64,000 nt of DNA, taken from NCBI GenBank assembly GCA_964484185.1, contig CAZAEQ010000023.1:1-64000 (forward strand). Reading direction: 5' to 3'. Position 1 is the first letter of the stretch. Each line of letters starts with the position of its first letter. The notes beneath the pieces are model-generated. The model was not told the origin of the DNA. It saw only the letters and a list, made by a program, of their open reading frames with translations, and searched no databases. Positions 1 through 9,236 of this stretch are shown here, piece after piece. The position numbers and the translations under genes were made by a program. The DNA comes from F1-120-MAGs238 sp964484185. GTDB taxonomy: Bacteria > Planctomycetota > Phycisphaerae > Phycisphaerales > UBA1924.

Positions 1-1433
1 CCACGCCAGCGCAGTACCCATGACGATTTTGGCCACAATTCCGCTGGGGCGGCGGCACGAAAGATTTCAGCTGGCGACTCTCAGCAGGCTATGAGGATCT
101 TGAAACATCTCAGGATGCATTGAGCAACGAGACATTTACCTCTCAGGACTTTCAGCGTGGGACCAAGTTCGATGGCGAGGGCGTCTATGGAATTGATTCG
201 GATACAAAGCTGAGATTTGGCTTTGCTCAATCACATCAGGAACGCGGTCCAAATGAGTTCGTGGGATACATGCCCACGCGCGATGGCCGCTACGACACCG
301 AAAGGATGTTTGCACGACTGGAACATACGTTCAGCCCGGACATGGCCGGACACATTCAGTGGTACACCAACCTGACTGCTTATGAAAATCCAGCCTTGAT
401 CAGATCTTCCCTTGCTGAGCACGACATCGAAGGTCAGCTCAACTTCAAGGCGGGCGACAATCACCAGATTTCGATTGGCGGAAATGTCCGTTTCACACAT
501 ATCGATGTGACCGGCAACGATCCGCAGCAAGTCACCCTGGTCGGCGACCCGTTCAGCGAAGCCTGGGGCGGGGTGTTTGTAACAGACCGCTGGCAGATCG
601 CACAGAGATTCGCGCTTGAAGGCCAGCTTCGTGGCGACACCTATTCGGGTACAGGTAACGACTGGTCAGGTCGCTTTACCTCTCTTTACAGTCTTGATGC
701 TGATGCGCACCATACCTTGCGAGCGGGTGTTGCTAAAGCCTTCCGCGCACCCTCTATCGGACTTCGAAATCTATCCTCGTCGTACCCGCCTCCGCCGGGA
801 TATCCGCCATTTATTACCTCACTCGATACCACCGGAAATCAGAACGCTCATAACGAACAGATGTATTCGTTTGAAATGGGCTACACCGGAGAGCTCGGCG
901 ACGGCTGGGTGTTTCGCGCTGATGCGTATTATCAGATACTGCGAGATGTTGCAGGATTCAGTGACGTCATTGCACCACCAGCCGCTGTGTCGTACTACGA
1001 CAACACCGGAAGCGCTGAAGCATACGGTGCGGAGCTTGAGCTCTCGTATTATCACGATCGCGACAAAGCATCGGCCTATGTCGCATGGAACGGCTTCGAC
1101 ACAGAGTATTCCGGACAGGAAACTCGGTCGTATTACCCGGCACAACTCAAAGTCGGGGTTCTTGGGCGAACCGCAATCGGTGAGGACTGGACGCTGAACG
1201 CGAACTATGGATTTACCAGTACGACCCATCGAGAATCTCCCGACAATCGCATTCCTGTGATTCACAGTCTTGACCTTTCGGTCTCATACAAAGTCTGCAA
1301 GAACACTGAGCTTCAGCTCGGAATGAATGATGTATTCGATCGAACGGGCACTGCGGTCGTTCCCCTCGGTGCGTTCACTACTCACGAAACTCCAGGCCGC
1401 ACACTCTTTACCACTGTCCGCGTTCAGTTCTAG
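1..1433 (+). CDS. TonB-dependent outer-membrane receptor, C-terminal part, partial, apparent frame break
   Basis: This is the beta-barrel part of a TonB-dependent receptor, which would import a large or scarce ligand across the outer membrane. The long frame alternates aromatic and polar residues as barrel strands do, contains receptor-like stretches such as DFSWRLSAGYED and VAKAFRAPS, and ends in TVRVQF with the terminal Phe expected for BAM-dependent insertion. The plug domain and signal peptide would lie left of the window. The barrel frame is closed by TGA at 21-23, while another frame from base 1 reads STHDDFGHNSAG and fits just upstream of GGGTKDFSWRL. A one-base deletion in the GC run around 46-57 would explain this. 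It may be a pseudogene or an assembly error. The next two genes are co-oriented. Confidence 0.85.
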
Positions 1434-1455
1434 GTCTTTCTCTCGCTGCACAGCC

Positions 1456-2436
1456 ATGACGTTACGATGCGTTCAATCACTGCCTCGACTTGCAAACCTC
1501 CAGGTGGGGATTGCGCTTGTAGCCCTTGCCGCGTGCAGCGGGAATGCTTCAAGTCTGGCAGACGTAACAGACACCGGTGCGACTCGCGTTATCATCGTGA
1601 GGTCTAAAGAAGTAGAGCCATTCAAGCTGGCAGAAGCATCATTTATTTCGTCGCTACCCGGAGGCATTCAGTCGCAGACCTTGGCGCTCGCTGATGCCAC
1701 AGCAGATGTTCTTTCAAAGGCGGCGGGCGATCCCTCCACTGGGTTCTTTGCCATTGGCAGCGAAGCAGCAGCGAGTGTGAAGGCCGCGATTCCAGCTGCA
1801 AACATGCTGACGTGCGCGATGGTTTCCGACCCAACGGCAGCCGGCGTCTTTGATTCGCGGACAACGACAGTCATCAGCATGGACTGTCCGCACGCAGCCC
1901 AGGTCGCATTTATCTCAAGCGCGCTTCCCAAAGTCCGCCGTCTTGGAGTGCTCTATCGCAGCGATACCGCCCGTGGAAAGAAGGCTGTGGACGGAATGCG
2001 TGCAGCGCTTCCCTCAGGATGGACGATTGAGGCAATCGCGGTGGACAAAGAAGCCAGTATTTCCGACGCGATCACCCGGATGTTTGACTTGAAGATCGAT
2101 CTCGTGTGGACCTATCCCGACTCGTCGCTCTATGACGTGGCCACTATCAAAACGCTGCTGCTTGAAAGTCTGCGCCAAACGGTGCCAGTGTTTGGATTCT
2201 CTCCCGCGTTTGTCCGTGCTGGCGCGATCATCGGGGTTGGAACAACTCCAACGGATCAGGGACGGCAGGCTGCGGCAACATTCAGGCCTGCTCCCGGAAA
2301 TGGTGGCGATGGTGATGATCGCGTCATACCCCCCGACATGCGTACATACGTCAATACGGTGGTGGCTGAACGGTTGGACATCGTGTTACCGCCAACGGTG
2401 GTAGGTTCCGCCGCAACTGTCTTCAAGGGAGAGTAA
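1456..2436 (+). CDS. ABC-type substrate-binding lipoprotein (PF04392-like)
   Basis: This is a probable periplasmic ligand-binding lipoprotein of 326 residues. The ATG at 1456 is chosen because it gives a short basic N-terminus, a hydrophobic segment and a lipobox LAAC near residue 28; a longer frame would run into the TonB receptor. The body resembles the ABC_sub_bind family (TrpX/YtsP-like): an IIVRSKEVEPF start, an FFAIGSEAAASV segment, VRRLGVLYRSDTARGKKAV in the middle, and a VFGFSPAFVRAGAIIGVG segment. No permease or ATPase gene follows; instead a sensor kinase starts 5 bases downstream. This suggests the protein feeds a signalling pathway rather than a transporter. That role is inferred from context. 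Confidence 0.75.
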   Translation: MTLRCVQSLPRLANLQVGIALVALAACSGNASSLADVTDTGATRVIIVRSKEVEPFKLAEASFISSLPGGIQSQTLALADATADVLSKAAGDPSTGFFAIGSEAAASVKAAIPAANMLTCAMVSDPTAAGVFDSRTTTVISMDCPHAAQVAFISSALPKVRRLGVLYRSDTARGKKAVDGMRAALPSGWTIEAIAVDKEASISDAITRMFDLKIDLVWTYPDSSLYDVATIKTLLLESLRQTVPVFGFSPAFVRAGAIIGVGTTPTDQGRQAAATFRPAPGNGGDGDDRVIPPDMRTYVNTVVAERLDIVLPPTVVGSAATVFKGE

Positions 2437-2441
2437 CAGCG

Positions 2442-4478
2442 TTGCTTTTTCGCGGCATTTCAAGCTGGAGTATCCGTTCCAAGACGCTGCTTGCGTTCGT
2501 GGGCATTGCCGTTGCCGTTCTTTCGTCCACAAGTCTATTGATCATCCGCGAGACCAAGACATACCTGACTGCTCAGCACGCAAGTGTGGCTATGAGAATG
2601 GCAGAGAGCCTCGCCATGGCCACTAATCTTGCAACCATGACCGGCGACAAGAAAGAACTGAGTCGTCTGGCGTCAGCGTGGCAACATCGAGATGGAGTGC
2701 TCTATGTGCGAATCGAAACTCCGAAGGGAAAATTGCTCGCCGAAGCGGGACACTCACCGGCGCAGACTCTTGTCCTGCCTGACACAGTAACATCAATGGT
2801 GTTTGCTGGCTATTCGCTGGGTGCTGCAATGATCAAGCCAGTCACAGCCACAGAAAACAGTGACTTAAGCGGCACGGATCTTGAGTTTGTTCCTGCTGAA
2901 ACGAATCAGGATGTTTCTGCTCCGATCGGGCGTGTGCTTATTGCTACCTCCACAGATCAGCTCAACGCTGAGATCAACCGCAAGGGAATGATGATCGTCG
3001 GAGTTCTTTCTGGCGCGGGCATTTCGAGTTTTTTCCTGACGCTGCTGGGAATCAACAGTCTGACCAGACGACTGTCGCGACTGAGCGCTGCGAGCGAGCG
3101 GATCTCGGGGGGCGATCTCTCCGAACCGCTGCTTGACTCAAGCGGTGATGAGCTTGGCCGCCTCGCGCTCGCCTTTGAATCCATGCGGACAAGCCTTCAG
3201 GCGCGTGAAACTGAAATGCAGGAACTCAATAACACCTTGCTTGATAAGGTACGCATTCGCACTGCGGACCTGGAAAACGCGATGCACGCCGCCGAGGCAG
3301 CGAGCCGCGCAAAGAGTGACTTCCTCGCAAACATGAGCCACGAAATCCGCACACCCATGGCGGCCATTATTGGAAACGCAGAACTGCTTAGCGAACCCGA
3401 CCAGACCAATGAACAACAAGTCCAGCGAATCGGGACGATCCAGCGCTCGGGCGAACACCTTCTTTCTCTTATTAACGATATTCTGGACATCTCGAAAATC
3501 GAAGCGGGCAAAATGTCGGTGGAGCAACTGCCTTGCTCGCCACGGGAGTTGCTGCAGGATGTACACGCGCTCATGCTGCCGCGTGCAACATCCAAAAACC
3601 TCCGGTTGGAAATCGAATACGAAACTCCGCTTCCGGAAACGATCAACAGTGACCCTATGCGTTTACGTCAGATTCTCCTGAATCTGGTTTCAAATGCGCT
3701 AAAGTTCACCCCGGAAGGCTCGGTCACGATTCGGGCCTCGGCACGCGTCACCGATTCCGATGGCGAACTTATCATCAAGGTAATCGATACCGGAATTGGA
3801 ATGTCCGCTGACTCAGTAAACAAGCTTTTCCGCGCCTTTGAACAGGCCGACAACACGATGAGCCGGCGGTTTGGCGGCACCGGATTGGGGCTGGTCATCG
3901 CTCGCCGGTTAGCAAACCTTCTTCGCGGCGACGTTCTCGTCACCAGCGTTCCAGGTGCGGGGAGCACCTTCACGCTCGTCGTGAGCACAGGCTCGCTCAA
4001 CGGAGTGAAATTCCACAAAGAATGCGGGCCAAGATCCGCGCCGATGCCAATCACCACAAAGACTGACACAACGAATCTTGTTGGCAGCAGGATTCTGCTG
4101 GTTGAGGATGGACTTGACAACCAGCGGCTGATCATCCACCATCTGACGAAAGCGGGCGCAAAAGTTCAACTTGCCGAGAATGGGAAGCTGGGGCTTGAGG
4201 CCTACGAGGCATCGGTTCGATCGGCGATGCCATTTCAACTGGTCCTCATGGACATGCAGATGCCGGAGATGGATGGATATGCGGCGACTGCCGAGCTGCG
4301 AAAGCGTGGCTCGCTGGTGCCCATTGTTGCACTGACGGCTCACGCACTCACCGGAGATCGAGAACGCTGTCTGGCCGCGGGCTGCGATGATTATGCAACA
4401 AAGCCGGTAAATCAATCAACGTTGCTGAGAATGTGCGACCAATGGATCAGTTCGGGCTCATCTCGCAAGGCGGCCTGA
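2442..4478 (+). CDS. Hybrid sensor histidine kinase (HAMP-HisKA-HATPase-REC)
   Basis: A 678-residue membrane kinase. Membrane segments are visible near residues 15-35 and 183-204, enclosing a periplasmic sensor region of about 145 residues. A HAMP linker follows (about 205-255), then HisKA with SHEIRTP (His300 as phosphoacceptor), a HATPase domain with NLVSNALKF and GTGLGLVIA boxes, and a C-terminal receiver with Asp604 in LMDMQMPEMDG and the conserved Lys654. The start is TTG at 2442, preceded by AAGGGAGAG and only 5 bases after the lipoprotein stop, so translation is probably coupled. There is no output domain, so phosphate must pass to another protein. Together with the lipoprotein and TonB receptor it probably senses a transported ligand (inference). 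Confidence 0.9.
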   Translation: MLFRGISSWSIRSKTLLAFVGIAVAVLSSTSLLIIRETKTYLTAQHASVAMRMAESLAMATNLATMTGDKKELSRLASAWQHRDGVLYVRIETPKGKLLAEAGHSPAQTLVLPDTVTSMVFAGYSLGAAMIKPVTATENSDLSGTDLEFVPAETNQDVSAPIGRVLIATSTDQLNAEINRKGMMIVGVLSGAGISSFFLTLLGINSLTRRLSRLSAASERISGGDLSEPLLDSSGDELGRLALAFESMRTSLQARETEMQELNNTLLDKVRIRTADLENAMHAAEAASRAKSDFLANMSHEIRTPMAAIIGNAELLSEPDQTNEQQVQRIGTIQRSGEHLLSLINDILDISKIEAGKMSVEQLPCSPRELLQDVHALMLPRATSKNLRLEIEYETPLPETINSDPMRLRQILLNLVSNALKFTPEGSVTIRASARVTDSDGELIIKVIDTGIGMSADSVNKLFRAFEQADNTMSRRFGGTGLGLVIARRLANLLRGDVLVTSVPGAGSTFTLVVSTGSLNGVKFHKECGPRSAPMPITTKTDTTNLVGSRILLVEDGLDNQRLIIHHLTKAGAKVQLAENGKLGLEAYEASVRSAMPFQLVLMDMQMPEMDGYAATAELRKRGSLVPIVALTAHALTGDRERCLAAGCDDYATKPVNQSTLLRMCDQWISSGSSRKAA

Positions 4479-4508
4479 TCGGTTGTGAACGTTCACACAA
4501 ACATGGGT

Positions 4509-5417
4509 TCAGTTCTCCGGCTTCCACGTCCAGGCTGGCCCGCGTGTTTTCTCGTAATTAACCCAGAGTTCAAGCCAATAACTCAAGAATTTCCATTGGC
4601 CCATTGGCTCAAAATGTCCGCGCACCTGACGCGCGATACTCGCACTGCTGCCTGTGAAGCCGAGAACACTTTTGCCATGCCGCACCGCTTCAGTATCGCA
4701 TGGAAGCCTTCCATATCGACCGAGCAACTGCATGATGTTGGCGGCGGCATATGGCCCGATTCCCGGGAGTTCAATCAGGTATTCGTGCAGTTCATCGTCT
4801 GTGGTAGCTGGATCAGTCATCCAGCACTCATTGACCGCGCCGCGTTGCCACAGCTTTGCCAGTTGCACCACGCGCTCATCGCGATACCCAAGACGACAGC
4901 GCGTCCGCAAGTACGCAGCTCGACACGCGGCAATGCGCGAGGGCTCGGGAAACGTCTTGTCTTCGCCAGCGCCTTCGCCAAGAACCTCACACATGCGGCG
5001 ACTCATACCAACCGTTCCCTGCCAGGTCACATTACAACTCATGACAGTCTTGAGCACATCCTCAAAGAGCGTGGGAGATCGCATGAGCCTTGCCCTCCCG
5101 CTTTTCTTCCAGCGTGGGTCCGCCTTGTGAAACTGTTTGACCATTTCGGTCGTCATATCCAGCCGAAGCATTCTTGAAACCTGGCTCACAAGCTCGGCCC
5201 GTTCGCGCGCTTTCAAGGTGCGAGAAAGTTCCACAACCAGCTGCTTTCGCGGCTGGGTGATGCACACCAAACAGTGTCGGTCGTTTAAAAGGAATGGCCG
5301 CGACAATGCCTGATTTTGCACATCCCAGCGATTGGGCGCAAGCAGAAAATACCCGTAGCTGCACAGATCGCGGGCGAGCAGGAAATCTTCCGGAACTTCC
5401 AGTTTGAAGGAAGGCAT
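4509..5417 (-). CDS. HhH-GPD superfamily DNA glycosylase (AlkA/OGG-like)
   Basis: A 302-residue base-excision repair glycosylase. The helix-hairpin-helix is LPGIGPYAAANIMQLLGRYG and is followed by the loop CDTEAVRH, which supplies the catalytic Asp of the HhH-GPD family. The N-terminal part resembles the beta domain of AlkA/OGG-type enzymes. No C-terminal iron-sulfur cysteine cluster of the EndoIII/MutY type is visible, so a bifunctional EndoIII is unlikely. Substrate specificity (alkylated or oxidised purine) cannot be read from the sequence. Its ATG abuts the stop codon of the upstream amidotransferase gene with no gap, so the two are probably co-transcribed. Confidence 0.8.
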   Translation of the reverse strand: MPSFKLEVPEDFLLARDLCSYGYFLLAPNRWDVQNQALSRPFLLNDRHCLVCITQPRKQLVVELSRTLKARERAELVSQVSRMLRLDMTTEMVKQFHKADPRWKKSGRARLMRSPTLFEDVLKTVMSCNVTWQGTVGMSRRMCEVLGEGAGEDKTFPEPSRIAACRAAYLRTRCRLGYRDERVVQLAKLWQRGAVNECWMTDPATTDDELHEYLIELPGIGPYAAANIMQLLGRYGRLPCDTEAVRHGKSVLGFTGSSASIARQVRGHFEPMGQWKFLSYWLELWVNYEKTRGPAWTWKPEN

Positions 5418-6161
5418 TCAGGCAGACAGTAGCTGACGATTCGGGAAGCAGTATGTTGCAACGTTCAATGCGAGCCGATCGGCAACGCGGGCGAAGTTGG
5501 CATAGTTGGCATCGGTCTGCTGCGAGATTGCGGCAGCGCTAGTACCAAGTTTGGGAAACCACGCGCTCGACATATTCCACATCGTGTCAAGGAGTGGGCG
5601 ATCGCACTCGGGGTGAAAGAGGAATCCGTAGGTGCGGATGCCGACCTTGAACGCGACGTGCTTGGTGTTCTTGCTGGTCATCAGCAGCGTCGCGCCTGGA
5701 GGAAGCGTACGAACCTCCTGCTCACAGCTGAACGGCTGCTGGTGATTCCATGGAATACCTGCGAGAATGGTCTCAGTCTGCGCGGGGATTGTCAGCGAGA
5801 CCGGGACGAATCCCAGCTCGGGATTCCCTTCCTTGTACGCAACCTGCCCGCCAAGAGCGTGTGCAATCAGCTGCGCGCCCAGGCAGAGACCGATGACGGG
5901 AAGTCCCTTCTCGTGAGCCTTTTTCAGAAACTCTGCTTCGGCCTGCATCCAGGGATAGGTTCCAATGTCGGTCACGTTCTGCGAGCCACCCAGCACAAGC
6001 ACTCCGCCCACATTATCGAGGTCAGAAGGCACAGGCGATCCGCCTTCGGTGGATGCGAGATGAGGCTTACGAATATCGAGCTTGAATCCCAGATCGCGCA
6101 GGGTTACACCGAAGCGGCCAGGACCCATGACTCCATGCTGAAAAACGGTAATAGTTGCCAT
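5418..6161 (-). CDS. Class I glutamine amidotransferase-like protein
   Basis: A 247-residue stand-alone class I glutamine amidotransferase domain of the GMP synthase GATase type. The nucleophile elbow GLCLGAQL holds the catalytic Cys, and FHPE supplies the His-Glu pair, so the triad is intact. A GGSQNV oxyanion-type loop precedes it. The start MATITV at 6161 is preceded by AAAGGAAAA; an in-frame extension upstream would overlap the PfkB gene and lacks family features. No synthase partner is encoded nearby, so it may act as a glutaminase or a gamma-glutamyl hydrolase-type enzyme (not resolved). It sits between the PfkB kinase (22 bases) and the DNA glycosylase (0 bases) on the same strand. Confidence 0.85.
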   Translation of the reverse strand: MATITVFQHGVMGPGRFGVTLRDLGFKLDIRKPHLASTEGGSPVPSDLDNVGGVLVLGGSQNVTDIGTYPWMQAEAEFLKKAHEKGLPVIGLCLGAQLIAHALGGQVAYKEGNPELGFVPVSLTIPAQTETILAGIPWNHQQPFSCEQEVRTLPPGATLLMTSKNTKHVAFKVGIRTYGFLFHPECDRPLLDTMWNMSSAWFPKLGTSAAAISQQTDANYANFARVADRLALNVATYCFPNRQLLSA

Positions 6162-6183
6162 GAGTTTTCCTTTTGAATCGCGA

Positions 6184-7152
6184 TCAGACGCGAACCATCT
6201 CCGCATATTCCTTGTACCGCGCATCGATTTCAGCGCGAGAGAGACTCTTGAATCGATTGAGACTGAATTCTTCGATTGTGAAACTTGCGGTCACTGTTCC
6301 GTACGCAAGCGCCTGCCGCAGTGTTGGCATTGAAAGCTGGAGCTTGTCTCCGCGGGAAACACTTTGGGATTTAAGACTTGCAAGATAGCCCATGAAGCCA
6401 CCGGCAAAGGTATCGCCCGCGCCAGTTGGATCAATGACTTTCTCAGTTGGGAATGCAGGCAGCGCAGCGATCGAATCTGTAGACCCATCGCGGCAGGCAA
6501 TCATGCATCCATGTTCGCCCTTCTTGACCACCACAAATCGCGGACCCATTGCCAAAAGCTTGCGAGCGGCGGCAACGCTGTTCTTGGTTCCAGTCAGCAG
6601 CTCGGCTTCATCAAAGTTCAGCACCAATCCATCGACCGCTCTGAGCAGCTCTTCAAGATCTGACCGTGCGACGTTGATCCAGAGATCCATCGTGTCCGCG
6701 ACTACAAGCATGCGGTTGGGAAAGCTTCGCATCAGTTTGAGCTGGTTGCCGGGGTGCATGTTGGCGAGAAACACAAAACGGGAATCGCGGTAACTCTCCG
6801 GAATTGGCGGCAGGTCTTCCGCAAGCACGCCCAGTTCCGTTGTCAACGTCTCGCGGCTGTTCATGTCCTCGGAATATTTCGCTGCCCAATAGAATGTCTT
6901 GCCGCCCTTTCGCACTTCCAGGCCGGACGAGTCCACATTGCGAAGCGAGCGAATGAAGTTGAGGTTTTTCTCCTCAAAATCGTCCCCTACCACTGCTACA
7001 AATCGGACGGGGGTGTACAAAGCCGCCGCGGCGGCGAAGTAGACACCAGAGCCGCCCAGCACGCGATCGGCGTGGCCGGTTGGCAGGAAAACAGAATCAG
7101 TTCCGACGGTTCCAGTGACGACAAGACTCATGCCGCCAGAGTAGGACGGCAT
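6184..7152 (-). CDS. PfkB-family carbohydrate/nucleoside kinase
   Basis: A 322-residue cytoplasmic sugar or nucleoside kinase of the PfkB/ribokinase family. The N-terminal GGSGVYFAAA segment matches the family's first signature, and DPTGAGDTFAGGFMG is the second signature containing the catalytic Asp and anion hole. The N-terminal VVTGTVGTDSV resembles adenosine kinase-like members, but the acceptor cannot be assigned. Two starts are possible: MPSYSGG at 7152 and MSLVV at 7131; the second has a GGCGG just upstream and begins closer to the conserved core. It is the first gene of a three-gene minus-strand run. Confidence 0.85.
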   Translation of the reverse strand: MPSYSGGMSLVVTGTVGTDSVFLPTGHADRVLGGSGVYFAAAAALYTPVRFVAVVGDDFEEKNLNFIRSLRNVDSSGLEVRKGGKTFYWAAKYSEDMNSRETLTTELGVLAEDLPPIPESYRDSRFVFLANMHPGNQLKLMRSFPNRMLVVADTMDLWINVARSDLEELLRAVDGLVLNFDEAELLTGTKNSVAAARKLLAMGPRFVVVKKGEHGCMIACRDGSTDSIAALPAFPTEKVIDPTGAGDTFAGGFMGYLASLKSQSVSRGDKLQLSMPTLRQALAYGTVTASFTIEEFSLNRFKSLSRAEIDARYKEYAEMVRV

Positions 7153-7176
7153 GATGCCACTTGGAAGTTATGAAAC

Positions 7177-9093
7177 TCAGCGACGACGACGTGTCGCGAG
7201 CAGTCCGGAAAGCCCAAGAAGTGCGGCAGCACCCGGAGCTGGAACGCGAACAACTGTCAGGCGGTAGGTGTTCTGCTGTGTGAATTGAGCAACAAAACCG
7301 TAGTTGGAAGTATTCAGGCCGTTGATGATTGCAAAGCCCTGGCCGGAGCGTTCCGCGAATCTCATGACATCAAACTGTTGACCCAGGACTGCCTGGAATC
7401 CGGGAAGCAGTTCGAGGTTGAATGTGCCAGCAAACGCGCCCGAGCCGAAATTGACGGCTTGAGTGATATTCAGCACATCGTATTCGCCAGTGAGTCCAGA
7501 TCCTGAAAGTTCGCACTCGTAGATGGAATCTTGCGTGACTTCCAGATTTCCGTCGATCGTGAGAATACCAGGTGAAGCGCCGGGGGCGATTGCACCAAAT
7601 GAAATGACATCGGCTTGAACCGTGCCGCTGCCCCGCAGACCACCGCGCTGCACCAGGCCGCCGGTAATGACAATGCTTCCGTTTACGACATCGAGAATGC
7701 TGCCAACCTGGTAGTCAGTCAAGCCAGTAACGGTGACGGTTGAGCTATTCCCAACACCAGCGCGACCGATGTTGAGCCTCCCGCCTGTGGCGATTGTGAG
7801 GGCAGTTGGCCCGCTCGAGAATGTGTAGTTGACACCGACAGTTTCAAAAGTTCCGCCAGAGCCAATCGTATTGAACCCAGCAAGGAGATTGTTGTTCAGG
7901 CCATCGACATACTGCCCGCCAGTTCGCAATGTGAGCTTTGAACCTGCGAGGGTGGTCACTGCCGGGCCATCAACGATGAACTTGCCAGCAAGGTCAAGCG
8001 TGCTTCCGACACCAGACGTAATAGTCCCGCCGGTTGCGATCTTGAATTCTGAAGCGGTTCCGACTGTGAGTGTGCCGTTATTTGTGAACGAGCCCGTAGT
8101 ATTGAAGACCCGGCAACCTGTGACGGTGAGTTTGCCGCCGAGGGAGTTCTCGCTCAGACCGTTGATCTGAGTAAACGTCGAACTGACGCCATCAAGCGTG
8201 ACGTCTGCACCGTTCTTAGTAATCGTCTGGGTCAGGAAGTCAAGCGTTGCGTTGTTCGAAACACTCCACTTCCCGCCCGTGAGTTTCTGATTTGGAAGGT
8301 CATACTGAGCCGTATCCGCCACCCGGAATGTGCCGGTCTGAACTTCAATGGTCCCAGTGTTATCGAGTTCGACGCCATCAATGAATGTCACACCCGTGCC
8401 GCCGTTCTTGCGGGTGATGCCACGGTTTTCGAATGTGCCAAGCGGCGTCAATGTTGCCATCATGGTGCCATCACCGGTAATGGTGAAAGTTGAAGGAACG
8501 CCGTTGATGAGACGCGCACCGATAGCCCCGTCGTCGAGGGTAATTGTTCCGTTATCGTTCCACGTCATGATCGCGCCTTCATGGTCGATCTCGGTGTCAC
8601 AGATGTCATTATTGCCGGACCCTTCGAAGATCAGGGTTCCGTGGCTCACCATTCGCGTCTCATGAAAGTGGGCGTTGTTCAGTCGGGCGGTGCCAGTGAC
8701 ATCTAACTGTCCGGCGCGAGCTGTGGATTGCACGCGAGAGTTAGTGATTGTGAAATCGCGATTGATTGTCAGCAGATTAGATTGCAATTCCAGCCGTGCA
8801 TCCGCGGAGTTCTGTGTCAGGTCCTTGATAGTTGGAGTAATATCGAGCGTGACAACATAAGGGCCTCCCACCGCGCCAATCGTTACGAGGAAGTTATCAA
8901 CACCGTTGTCAGGAATCGTGCCCGCCGACCATGCCGAGGTAACACTCCAGTTGTTTGAGGTCGCAGCAAGCCACGATGTTGGAACATCCGCCGCGTTCGC
9001 CGCGTGAAGTGCGCACACACTCATCGCCGCGCCAGCGATCAACGCAAGCGTGCGCGAACTACCACGAAGCCCCAGAACTGCAACGCAACCCAT
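7177..9093 (-). CDS. Exported beta-repeat protein with PAPG...RRRR sorting tail
   Basis: A 638-residue exported protein of low complexity, rich in Gly, Thr, Asn and Val. It has repeating strand-turn units (TNNGTLTVG, GGTITSGVGSTLDLAG) like autotransporter passenger or PEP-CTERM beta-helix proteins. The start at 9093 gives a signal peptide (TLALIAGAAMSVCALHAANA) and is preceded by AGAGAGC; a longer frame adds 22 charged residues. The C-terminus is VPAPGAAALLGLSGLLATRRRR: a Pro-Ala-Pro-Gly motif, a hydrophobic helix and four arginines, which is the layout of a PEP-CTERM-like sorting signal. Surface display is inferred. The protein at 43.6-44.7 kb carries the same tail. Confidence 0.8.
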   Translation of the reverse strand: MGCVAVLGLRGSSRTLALIAGAAMSVCALHAANAADVPTSWLAATSNNWSVTSAWSAGTIPDNGVDNFLVTIGAVGGPYVVTLDITPTIKDLTQNSADARLELQSNLLTINRDFTITNSRVQSTARAGQLDVTGTARLNNAHFHETRMVSHGTLIFEGSGNNDICDTEIDHEGAIMTWNDNGTITLDDGAIGARLINGVPSTFTITGDGTMMATLTPLGTFENRGITRKNGGTGVTFIDGVELDNTGTIEVQTGTFRVADTAQYDLPNQKLTGGKWSVSNNATLDFLTQTITKNGADVTLDGVSSTFTQINGLSENSLGGKLTVTGCRVFNTTGSFTNNGTLTVGTASEFKIATGGTITSGVGSTLDLAGKFIVDGPAVTTLAGSKLTLRTGGQYVDGLNNNLLAGFNTIGSGGTFETVGVNYTFSSGPTALTIATGGRLNIGRAGVGNSSTVTVTGLTDYQVGSILDVVNGSIVITGGLVQRGGLRGSGTVQADVISFGAIAPGASPGILTIDGNLEVTQDSIYECELSGSGLTGEYDVLNITQAVNFGSGAFAGTFNLELLPGFQAVLGQQFDVMRFAERSGQGFAIINGLNTSNYGFVAQFTQQNTYRLTVVRVPAPGAAALLGLSGLLATRRRR

Positions 9094-9236
9094 ACAAGCT
9101 CTCTTTCTCTCCGGCGCGATGTTCACCACATACACCGATCGCCGATCTCTCCGCTGCATCCGCCGCTGGTGAACGCCATAGCGTACCTTGTTTGCTTCGT
9201 AAAAACAAGACTAATTTGACTGGTTCTCGGACCATT

